Of a DNA stretch of 64,000 nucleotides, positions 48,290 through 59,300 are shown piece by piece. Numbering within the stretch: position 1 is the stretch's first letter; each line of letters starts with the position of its first letter. The DNA is from Agelaius tricolor. Taxonomy: Eukaryota; Chordata; Aves; Passeriformes; Icteridae. The stretch is taken from the NCBI GenBank assembly GCA_023055355.1, contig JALJCS010000004.1, positions 24,402,744 through 24,466,743 on the forward strand, read 5' to 3'. Below the pieces are notes generated by a model. That model made no database searches, was not told the origin of the DNA, and saw only the letters and a list, made by a program, of their open reading frames with translations. A program made the translations under genes and the position numbers.

Positions 48290-51255
48290 TTAAAATTATG
48301 TATTCTTGTCATGTGCTAGCTAAGGTATATATTCTTTTAACTATGTTTTTATAAGGTTTCAAGAAATTTTACTTAGCAGAGTAATATGAAATTAAAACTA
48401 GTTCTTTTGAATTATCAAAGAAACTTTAAATGGTTACATGCGCATTTACTGAGAACTTGATGATGTACAACAGGCCTCCAGAAGAGGAGAGGTTTCTGCA
48501 ATGAAGTCAATATTCTGCTAAAGTTATGCAAATAATAATGCACAGGCCTGTACTGGTTCATCTGTTAGCTAAACATTGGTAAAGAATGGATGTAATCTAT
48601 GATGATGTCTTCAGCAAATATAAATATTTAGCACGGACTTGGGGATAAATGAATTACTTTAAGCACAAAGGGTAATATTCATGGGAGTTGCTTAGTGACT
48701 CAGTCAGTCCTAGGAAACAGAATAGCCACACAGGGAGAGTTGTTTTGCTGCATATTTTCTTACAGTACATCATTAAGGTAAATATAATCCTTTTGGCATA
48801 TTAACCTTGCTTTTGAAACCTTTTCTCAAGTGCTTCCAGAAGGACTATAAAATGTATCCTTAGTTTTATGTGTCAATCGAACATGCTTGGCTTGTTTTTG
48901 TAAGTGATTAACAGATGATGACTTTAAGAGAGGGAAAGGTTTTTATGCTGATGTTTTGCAAAACTATAATTGACTTCCATTTTTGAGATGAAGCAACTAT
49001 TGCTGCTTTAGTAATTTACTTCAAAATGTGCATATCTGCTGTCCTGACTTTCCAATTTGTGACATATTTAACCAAAGCTCTTTAATTTTCTGGGAGTGAG
49101 GGAAAATTTGATATAAGAATATCAGTGAAATGTAACTAGGCAGAATGTCTCAGCTGAGGTCTTGAGCAGCCTCTGACATTTCCTCAGAACAAAAACCTTC
49201 AGTGGTAGGGTATGCCAACTTTACATCAGGGAATGTGGATAGTTGTGAGCTCAACCCTTAGCAAAAGAAACTCCAGAACCATTTATCAGCAAGATCGAGA
49301 TGGCTCAGAAGGTGCATCCAGCTGCTTTGTCTGTGGGCTTCTAGGAGTTTGGAACTGGCAAGGGAATGACTGGGTGGTTGTGTCCATCTGCTTTCTCTTA
49401 TTGTTCTTGCTGTTCTCTTTTGGACTAATTGCAAGCTCACTTCAGTCATTTGCGAAAAACATCACCCAAAAGTGGGCATTAGTACCCTAGCTGAGACCTT
49501 GCTGTTTCTGAATAGGGTTGCAGAACTGCTTTGTTTCTTAATAAGCTCATCAGCAGGAGGTTTGCCAGTATAAATAGTATGGGGAGAGGCAGAGCTTTGA
49601 AGCATACTTTTCGTGCTCTAAGGAACTAACTTGGCTGAAGAACTGCTGTCTGGAGCTTTGTTTTTTAAATTAACCCCTATATCAGGGAAAAAAGTAACAC
49701 ATCTTTCTGTATGTTACATCTTGTGTAATCTGCATATTCTTTCACTTGTTTTTAATAAGCATAATGGTCTCCATGAGAATTGGATTTTTGTTTTCTTCAT
49801 TGTGTTGTCTTAATTAATTTAAGTCATAACAGTTGATTAGTATGGTAAAGCTTTGATGTTGTAGGGCTTGACTTCTAGTGGGGAAAGGCAGATAAATAGC
49901 TAAAAGCAGAGGATTGTTTCACATCCTTGCCAGTAGTCAAAAAACATAGGGAAGAGAGGAAGGAAATGAGATGTAAGCAAAATGAATGTTCAAACAGAAT
50001 GTGCCTGCAGTTAAAAATGAAAAAATTTGGGTTAGGGAAGATACTTCCTTTCAAGTGTTGATACACACTTTTGTATGGTGTCTGGGGAGAAAAACAGTAC
50101 ACACTTGTGTGGTTTGGATTTGTTTAAACTACATTGCTATTTCATTCTTTAGAATAGTGGTTTTAGTTTTTGTAGCTTCTTAAAGTAGTAGAGGTTGAAG
50201 TGCTTATGCCAAGTAAACTCGTTTCAATTTGCACAGCATGTCGAGGAGGGGATGGGGTGTGTGTGTGCGGGGGGGTCTGTGTTCAAGCAGAGTCACTGTT
50301 TTGCTCTCTTGCAGTAGGTCAAACTGTTTTATTTGCTTGCCTTACTAGTGTAATTTTCAAGGAACTGCAATGTAATTTAAAACATTGCTCAGATGAAAAT
50401 GTGGTTAGAACAAATAGACTGTATTTCTATTTCTCACAACTATAATTTTTATTAACTGTTACCAAACACCTCTGCATATTCTCATGCTGTTTTATTTATC
50501 CTGTGAATATGCTATACATCTCTCTTTTCTAATTACCATATTCTTTGCAAAAAGAAAGTAGCAACAAACAAAGCAAACAGTCTTCTGATTTAAAGCAGAC
50601 CAAGCTTGTAATGTGTAAGACCTGTTAGAACTGATGACTGTCCAGAACAGTGAGGAAAATATACATGACATTTTATATATATAACTGTATTTCATATTGT
50701 TAATGTCCAGTGCTGTTCCTAGTTGTTCAGCATGTAACAGTGTGTTTCAAATTTTTTTGTGAACTTAGAAATTGAGTTTATGATTGGCTTAGAACAGTAC
50801 TGCCTCTTGCTCTAAATAATTATCTACATTTTAAAATTTTTAGCAGTTTGAGATGTCTCAGTAAATCTCTGTGTCTAGGTTTAAAAAATTTTAAAAATTC
50901 TTCTCTTGAAAACATCATAATAGGTGACCTCCTAAGTGACAAAGGATTTGACACTGTGATTATCCCATAAAAAATATGCACAAAGTGTGGGATGCTGTGT
51001 ATGTTGGGCTCTGTTTTTTCCCAAGACATCTATGCTTTCTAAAATAACAGCCTTAGTATTGCTGCTTTGAGACTTGGAAAGTGTGTATAGCTGTTCATCC
51101 TTGCAGTAAATCAGAGACAGACAACAGACCAGACCCTGCAGCTGCATGCCAAAATCTTTACGTTGCATAATCACAAGCTGTACTTTGGAAGTGGAGACAA
51201 GGGGCAGGAGAATAATTGCCTCATTCTGCTTTAAGCTGGCACTTGAATCATGCAG
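48290..51255. other. AT-rich non-coding DNA
   Basis: No exon or known repeat is recognised apart from a small GTGTGTGTGTGCGGGGGG stretch at about 50259. Probable TJP2 intron if the 36-kb island is its promoter. Confidence 0.55.
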
Positions 51256-51261
51256 TAACTC

Positions 51262-51880
51262 CAGAATTATAGGATAATTCAGGTGGAAAGGGATCTCAGG
51301 AGGTTTCTTGTGCAACCTTGTGCCCAAACCAGGGTCATCTGTGAGATCAGAACAAGTTGCCTGGGGCTTTACCCTGTTGGGTTTGAAAACCTCCAAGGAC
51401 AGAGACCGTAAAACTTGTCTGCAGGGTCCATGGTCTGTCTGTCCTCATGGGGAAAATTGTTTCCCTTTATGTATATCTGAACCTGTTTTGTTTGAACTTT
51501 GGCCCATTGTCTCTTATCCACCTTGCACTACTGCTAAGAACCTGGCCTCATCTCTTCAATCTCTTCCTGTCAGTACCGGTGGGCTGCTGCTGAGTGTCCT
51601 GAAGCCATCCTTCCTCCAAGCTAAACAAACCCAGCTGCCACAGCCTCCTCTTGCAGAGCCAGTGCTTCAGCCCCCACCATCTTGCTGACCCTCCTTTGGA
51701 CTCACTTCTACACACAGTAGAAAGTGTTGAGATAGTATGCAAGGTGTCCCTTCTCCAGTCCCCCCAGGACAGAGATCAGGATTACTGTGCCAGGTATGTG
51801 ACAACCCCAGTGTAGAGCTGCATGTTTGAACCATATATGTGGAGCTCCTGGGTAGGTCCTGAGAGTCAGAGGTCAGCTAC
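51262..51880 (-). mobile_element. CR1 LINE 3' portion (antisense)
   Basis: The series runs CCAGAATTATAGGATAATTC, AGGTGGAAAGGGATCTCAGG, GAAAACCTCCAAGGACAGAG, CCCATTGTCTCTTATCC, AAGCTAAACAAACCCAGCTG, CAGCCTCCTCTTGCAGAGCC and CCCCCAGGACAGAGATCAGG. These match, in order, the reverse complement of the last 600 bases of avian CR1. It includes the untranslated end and part of the ORF2 3' region, is 5' truncated and strongly diverged. Open frames on both strands inside it are not genes. Confidence 0.85.
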
Positions 51881-51899
51881 CTACACATCCTCTAATCCT

Positions 51900-54800
51900 G
51901 GAGGTTGAATCTGTTAGTGTCCAGCTTACTATATAAAGAAGCAAATGTAATTGGATTTATGAATCATTTAAGTAGGACTGGGCTGACTGATTTGTGTGAT
52001 TTTGCAGGCTGATGACAAATGGCAGTCTAAAGAGATTGCCTGGAAGGGAAGGGGGAAAGGCTGTTTTACAACGTGGTATTTTTAGAAACTTCTACAGTGT
52101 CTCTCATGACAGGATCATGAACACTTGCTTAAAAACAAGAGCAAAACTGGCATCTCTGTTCAGATAGTTCCAAAACTGGACTAGCAGCCTACATTCCCAG
52201 TATCTCTTTCTGAAATCAGTTCCCAGCTCTTAAAGGAGTTTGCCTTTTCACCATGCTGTCTAGCACCACTACCAAGTGTTGAACTTTAACATTTAAAGAA
52301 ACAGAAAAATAATTTATTGTCATAGGGACATGTTAAAAGGCTTGATGGTGGAGAGGAGGCAGAGAGAACCTGAATCACAACGTGGTTGCTGCCCACAAGT
52401 TGCAGAATAGCCTTACTCTGTTGGCTGGAGTAACAGTGAGAGCAGCTGCTTGTTTTAAATTTGCATCCTCTAGTGTAGTGTTAAATGGATGTTCTCTCTG
52501 TGGATGCTGGAAGTGGCACAACTGCTTCATTCACAGTAGCATTAGATAATTTATGGAATATGTCCTAGGTTTTGCATGACTCAGGCTACAGCAAGTGATC
52601 TCTAAATTAGTGCTACACAGACCATAGATTCAATCTGATTGTAGGCAAAAATGTCTCCCTTGATACTTAAATTGAAAATCTCAATGGGAAATGTGTTCCC
52701 TGTGAGTTATTTGCATGTTTTTCATAAAGTTAATACCAATAATCTTTCCATTGAAGTTAATTTTAGAATTCCTTTATACCTACATAACATTCCATGAAAT
52801 CCCCTGCAGATGATGCTGTTTTGTAGGGTCATTGCACATGCAGAAAAGCTGGTTCTACATGCTGCAGAGAGCAGAGCTGCAAATGTGTAGTAGCCCAGTT
52901 CATATAATTTTTACATGGTGCTGATACCCAGCCTTTACTCTTCATGATGCAGTATCCCTTGCAGGACTGACTACAACTGGACCTGCACCTCCCATTTCAA
53001 AGGGAGACCAGTCACTGAAATGTGCATGCAGTCATGCCTCCAAACACAGAGGCTGCTCTGGGACCTGCACAGACACATCAGACCATTTGGCTGAGGGTCC
53101 TGCCCCTCTTCTGCTTGTGTTGTTGTCCCAAGTGAGTTTTGGCTAGTTTATAGGTATTCTTTATCCACACTGGGGGGTTTTGTGGTGTTTCAGAGAAGAT
53201 GAGACAGGAGAAGTTATACCTAATGGTAAACAATATGCTTGAGCTGCAGGTGGGGGGTTTGGTTTACAAGGGAAGAGAGAGAATGGGGATGCTGTGCTAC
53301 CATGGAATAGCTGTTAAGTAAATTGAATGCTTTGAGAACATGTTGCCCCTTTTCCTAACACAGGAACAGAAACTTGAGGTGCTGGAGGAGTTTGCACAAT
53401 TCTCATCACTGTTTACACTGGTATCCTTCCATTTGTTGCTTAGCTGGCAGTGTCTTCCTCTCATAAGGCCTTCCTGCATATTCGTCTTGGGAGGACATCT
53501 TGGTCAAGAGCAGGCCTGAAATTTTGCTCTTAGTGGTTGAATTGCAGGATAAGAAACCTGGCAATTGTTACTACACTGTTTCTTACATCAGTCCATGCCA
53601 TCACTATATGAGCATCTGGGCATTTGGCCAAGCTCTAGAGTGAGCATGAGCACTAGAGGCCACTTAGTGCTCACATTAGCTGGTATTGGATGATTTATAT
53701 GCCCATTGTGGCAGAGTAGCTTTTAGTTTGAGGGGAAAAAAATAGAAAACGTGAAAGGATATGTATACTTTGCTCTTAAAAGTGAGAAATTCTATGGATA
53801 AACATGGGAAATATTTAGAGAGCCCATATGGATTATTTTCTATCTATTATTGCAGAATGCAAAATAAAAGACAAACTGATAGGCCCTTCCCAGATGGTAT
53901 TTTGTGGTAAGGGATCCGGTCTGTCTGGCTTGTGGTCAGTTCCTGCATCTGTGTTTCACTTACCTCAGGCTAGCTTAGTGTGTTAACCCTCCTTGCTGCC
54001 CTACAGGTCAGGGAAGTATAGCCTCTCTTAGTGATAACACCTTGTGGCTTTGATGAAGTCACAGAACATGCCAAAAGGAGGCATTAGGTCAAGCCACAGC
54101 TTTTGTCTGGAACCACAAATAATCCTTCTTGGCCTTGGACAGGATAGGCAGACCTTTAGGTTGCTCTGACTGGCACTGCCTGCTCTCGCCAAGAAGCTGT
54201 GTCTAGTGGGGGAATCAAGAGTGGTAGCTGTTTATCTTTTGCCAGAACCTGTGTGGAAGGAAGCTGCTTCAGGAGGCTGGTGCTCTACTTTATGCTACCA
54301 TGAACTTCACATATGTGTTAAGAGATGGCGGTCAAGAGATCTGGTGGCTTCTTTTCCTGTCCCACCTCATGTCTGACAAGTGCTTTTCAAAAAGTATATT
54401 GCCATACAGCTTAAAACAAATGTTGTTCTTGCATCTACAACTATGTAGTTGTCTGCAGAAAAATCATGTTTTCATTGTGTCGTGTCATTTCAACACATAC
54501 TGGACGGTGGATTTCTCTGCTAATGCTGTGACATAGCATTCCATGCTGATGTTGCCAAACAGTGCTCTTTGGAAAGTTGCCTCCAGTTTGCAGAGGTGTG
54601 CACCAGTGTGGAGAGTGACAGCTGTTTTGCCTTGCCATGCTGTATCTCATGGACGAATTCTTGATGCCAGAAGTTATCACAGTATCCCATGTGTGTGAAG
54701 AACCTGTCCTCTTTCATTTTTCCAAGTGGTCCTGACTTTGGCCTAACTGCTAGTGTTGCAAAAAATTGTATGGTATCACTCACTTGTAAAACTGAGAAAG

Positions 54801-55580
54801 GAACAACATCAAACAGGAGCAAAGTTCATGCTTTGGCATTTTTTTTGCTTATTCTCTTTAGATTTAAGGTAGGCAATACAAAGTAATGGGCTGTTTGTTT
54901 TTTTTTTTAACATTGGCTTAAGAAAGTTTTTCCCTTACAGTTGGTTCTCATTCTTAGTTTCTTCCTTCCAAGACTTGATTCAAGTATTGCCTCATCCACC
55001 CAAAATAGCATAAAGCCAGGAAGACAGCAGCACTTGGGAAAGAAGTCTTTTTTTCTGAATATAATGTGGTTGAATTTCTGCCGATCTTCTCCTCCTTAGT
55101 GTTTTTGGCGACCACTCGTTTCTGCAAGCTCTTGAGAATAGTTAACTCAATAACATGCTTTTTTTTACAATATGTAATTACAGCTCCCAAAGCAAGCAAT
55201 TTGGCCTCTGAATTAATAGTAGTGGTGTGGACTTTCAAGACTGGTGTGGAAGGCTGTTAGGTGGTGGGAAGGAAGTCTGACCAAGGCTGTGGACGTGAGG
55301 AGTGTCAGCTGTCTGGAGGCTTTAACATCCACGTCCTCCTAAAAACACACTGACAGAAAAGGTGGACATGACTGCGGCATGTCTGACAGAACCGGGCTGT
55401 GGATACTGTCCAAAAGCCTCGTGTCAGGAATGCTACCCGGGCTTGGGCCACCAGCCCCATCGCTCGCGTTTATCCTGTGACGGGCGTCAGCTGCTGGCCG
55501 CTGCCAAGGGCAGGAACACAAGAAATATTTTTGTAAATGGGGAATAACAATTCTTTTCTTCCCAGGGAGAATGGAAGTGT
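51900..55580. other. Non-coding DNA upstream of the 56-kb CpG island
   Basis: Mixed composition; no exon, RNA gene or transposon is recognised. Short open frames on both strands lack family matches. Confidence 0.55.
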
Positions 55581-55623
55581 TTCTTTGCCTCCCCGGGGCG
55601 TTTACAGGCACGATTGGCTGGCG

Positions 55624-55714
55624 GCGGGGGCGGCCGGGCCCCGGCAGGACAAAGTCTCTCTGTGGAGGGCTGCTCAGAGCCGGCTTTGTCCTGCCGGGCT
55701 CCGGCCGCCCCCGC
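55624..55714. repeat. 31-bp inverted repeat, near-perfect hairpin
   Basis: The left arm is 55624-55654 and the right arm 55684-55714. They are reverse complements at 29 of 31 positions, including CCCGGCAGGACAAAG against CTTTGTCCTGCCGGG. The 29-base loop contains CTCTG and CAGAG that could pair further. It lies at the start of the CpG island just after the inverted CCAAT box. Confidence 0.9.
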
Positions 55715-55852
55715 GGGGCTCTGCCGCAGCCCCTCGCCAGCGGCCCGGCTGGTTCCCTCGCGGGGCGGAGGCGGGAGAAGCATTCCCGAGGCTGCCGGGA
55801 CTGCTGACCGCCAGCCCCCGGAGCCGCGGGCGCCGGGCCTGGCGATGTTACT

Positions 55853-55915
55853 ATGGGAGCGACGCAGGGCTCCGCCGGGAGCGGCCCGCGGGAGCCCGCG
55901 GCCGGGGCGGAGCAG
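55853..55915 (+). CDS. Candidate first coding exon in the 56-kb island
   Basis: The ATG at 55853 has A at -3 and G at +4, a near-optimal context. It opens 21 codons (MGATQGSAGSGPREPAAGAE, Q) ending exactly at a possible donor, CAG before GTCGGT, in phase 0. An out-of-frame ATG stands eight bases upstream at 55845. I do not recognise the peptide. It could be an alternative N-terminus for TJP2 or a chance frame in GC-rich leader sequence. Confidence 0.22.
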
Positions 55916-56399
55916 GTCGGTAGCATCCCCGTCACCCACCGCGCTCCTCCTCCTGCTGCTGCCGGGCTCACCCACCGGCCCCCGGCAGCCGCGGGCCCCG
56001 AGGGGACGGGACGGGAGGGGAGAGGCGGCGGGCGGGCGCACAGGTGTGTTTGTGACCCGCGGGACTCGCCTGCGGCCGCGCCGGGGCCACCCGCCCTGCG
56101 GGCGGAGAAGCCGCGCGTATGGAGGGGAGGACCCGCTCCGGGCGGGCTGCGGGCTTGCTCCGCGCTTCCCACCGGCGCGGGCTGGCGGAGACAATGCTGG
56201 AGCCGAGGGCGGTGGGAATACCGTGGTTTTTCCAGTCAAATGGGAGCGGGGAGGCAGCCTGTGCTCTGAAGCGCTGGCGGGTTCCTGTGGTGCCCGAAGG
56301 CTATACGAAGTTTTGTATTTTAAATACTGGTTGGGCTCAGGGTGGCAGGTCAGTGTTGTAACCGAAAATATCCCCAGTGGAGAAACAAACGCAGAAGTT

Positions 56400-59300
56400 T
56401 GGTGAACAAAAGCCGCTTCCCCCTCTCACTGGTCCTGGCTTTTTAAGATCGTCAGATTATTGCTGAACTGCAGCATTCAATGTGGCTATGGAGTAGTAGG
56501 CAGCATCTGTCAGGAGGGGAGGGGTGGTGTGGTGTGCATGCCGGCATATAGAAAACTGAACTTATCTATAGTCACTTCTCCTACCCCCACTAAAATGTGG
56601 ATGGAAGCCATAAACACTTATTTACACCTCATACTTTGTTTTGTGTTTTGTAGAATAATCGGTACTCTTAAGTATCCTTGAAGTGCTGATTATTTTATGA
56701 GATTATTTCTATACTCTGTGTATTTGGGTTGTTTATAGTTTGAATGGTTTGGTTTTTCTTTGTTGTAGGTTTTGTTTGGTTAGGGGTTTTTTTTGCCACA
56801 GAGGTTGTGCAGTTAATCTGGGTAATTTAATCCACTCTTCTTGTTCTGTTATCTTCAACCTCACCTGTATTTGAGTGTTGCATCTCTTTTTAATCCTTCT
56901 TGTAAGCCCTTTGCCACAGATCCCAGTGTATTTGACACTGTTGCTCCAGTACATTTGATAAGTAGGTGTAATCATTCGCTGTTGGCTGGGGTGAGAGAAA
57001 TAGAAACAGCCATAATAATGTGCTGGTGCCTTGCAGGGGTCTCTTGGGGATGAGGTTTATATGTGCTGTCCTGAGATGACGGAAAGTCTGATTCGTGCAC
57101 AGCTGAGCTACAGGAGTTACAAAGCCTGCATTTACAGATGTATACTTCACATGGCTATAGCTTAAATACTTCACTTAAACAAAGTTATAGTCGTGGAATG
57201 ATTCCTGAAGTAAAATGCTTTGCAGTGTATTCAAACAAATGTAGTGCCAGACTGTGTTGTCTCCTCCATTTGTCCCAAATAGCAACATTTTTTTGGCCTG
57301 CTTTTATCAATATCGGTGGAATCCTTTTGAGGTTAATGGCAATGCTTCTGTTCTGGTAAAAAATGTGGGTTTTCAGGTCTCAACTGAGTATATGGCATTT
57401 CTTCAAACCACCTTAGGGCCTGCCTTTCATGTAAAGAAGTAAGAATTAATTGGTTTGGTTAAAACGTCTTTTTGGGTCACAGCTGTGAGTCCATGCAGTG
57501 TGGAAGTTAGTTGTATTGGTTATGAATTCAGTACCAGCTTCTCTGTCAGCAGAAGGGGAGCTTTGGCTGATCTTTCCCTCTGTCAACTCTGTGAGACTGT
57601 GAGAGAGCTCATGTTTCTTAGGTGGACTTAACTTAAGTAGGGAGACATGGTCAGTGTAGCTACCATGATGGTTATGTTCCTTATAATACAGTTGCTGATA
57701 AGGCCACAATTCCATTTCTTTTATCAAGACACCAGTTTGCTCATTATTTTGTAGAAAAAGAGAGAAGAACCTGGAGAGATACTACAGCTATGAGTTCTAG
57801 ATTCCTTTTTATTTTTCCTAATGAAGCTGTGCAAACAATATAAAATTTATAACTAGGAATTCTGGCTGTAATTTATGGCTGTTAGAATTGAAAATGAACT
57901 TAGAATCCCTTCATCTTTTAAAGACATATTTGGAATGTGTTTCTTACCATGAAAATTAAAAACTCTCCAAGAATTTTTGTCATCTGTGCTGATAGGAGAG
58001 ACATATACTGTAAGTACCAGCCTTCAGGCAGATTTATGCTCCTGAATGCATCCTAACTGGAGTGTACAGTGGAAAACAATATGTAAATGCAGTTACTCTC
58101 AATGCTTTGTGAGAATAAAGCATCATCTAACTTATTAAATAGTAGGAGACATGCCTTCATGAACTCTTCAGGCATCTCTATCCCAGATCTTCAAAATGCC
58201 GTAAAGAAGAAAATTCTCCTTCAAGGCCTGCAGTTCTAGCAATTAACCAAATAGACAGATAATCAGCAGCAGCCTTCCAGGTATTTGTGTCTTTTGTTGT
58301 GCCCAATTAAGTAATCAGGGAACAATATCTTTTTTGTGTATTCTGCCACCAGAGTCTCTAGATCTGAAAAACAATACTGCGTGAGTGTTTCATAACTGAG
58401 TTTTGGATGGTTCTTGTTAAAAAAACACACTATTAAAAAAAAAAAAAAACTTGGAAAGAAACCAGCTCTGATCTACAGCATCTGAATACAGCTACAAGAA
58501 ATAATGCACCTATTCGTTATTCATTGATTTATGACTTAATAATATGTATATACTTAGCCTGTCTTACCTTTTGCTTGCACATGCGTGCCTATTCTGTGAT
58601 AAGAGAGCATTCTGAATGCTCACCCTGTATGACTTTTAGTCAGTATGAGCTTTTCAGAGATAATGCAGGATGTCTAGCTAGACTGTCATTCTAGTCTCCA
58701 TAAACAAAGCTCTGAGAAGCAAATTGTTGGCCTTTGACTGAACTGAGCAGCTTGCTGCCCGGGTCAGCACTTGGCACTGATTGCTCTTCTTTCTATGTTC
58801 CAGCACTTGCAAAAATGTAGTGGATAATGTGAGTTTCTTTTAATGGCTGTGGCTGAGGATTCTTCTGTCCAATCAGAAGAAGTATTTCAGAAGCTTTTTG
58901 AAGAGTTGCAGAACAGGATGAAAAATAACTTACATTTTTTTATTTCTTTCTTTTCGTAGAAATTCTTATTCCAAGAATAAAAAGTGGTCAGTGGTTTTGC
59001 TTATTCTGTTCATAGAGTTGATACATTATTAAAGCAATTGAAGTGACAGTAGCATAGCTAATTGGTAGCATGTGTGTGCATGCTCTTTAGATGATGCATA
59101 AGAACTCATTTATGCTGTGTGGAGCTGTACTTACATTGTTTTGTCTGTGGGCTAAGTAACGATTATAATTTGGCTGTGATTTTTTTATTTTCTAACACTT
59201 AGTTTCCTAAAAGTCTTTCAGTGGGGATATTGTTTCTGACTCTGTACTTTGGCAGGATCTCCCTTTCAGTTGCTGGCAGTTGACAAATACTTGTATGTGC

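Larger units (their letters stand above)
55590..56210 (+). promoter_or_regulatory. CpG island, probable internal/alternative promoter of TJP2
   Basis: A second abrupt GC- and CpG-rich block. An inverted CCAAT box (GATTGGCTGG, 55612-55621) stands at its left edge and is followed by a GC-rich inverted repeat. A possible first exon with a strong start context (ACTATGG at 55853) ends at a donor, CAG then GTCGGT, at 55916. By synteny this would be another TJP2 promoter, nearer the shared PDZ exons that must lie beyond 64 kb. Gene and strand are inferred; no ZO-2 residues can be read. Confidence 0.5.

Noticed and set aside
51308..51688. 126-codon frame at 51.3-51.7 kb and the minus-strand frame over the same region
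   Set aside because: They lie within the antisense CR1 copy and do not read as reverse transcriptase.
55339..56405. Frames of 277, 250 and 263 codons across the 56-kb island
   Set aside because: Same GC-content effect; overlapping on both strands with no conserved domain. Only the short ATG-to-donor segment at 55853 was kept, as a low-confidence candidate.
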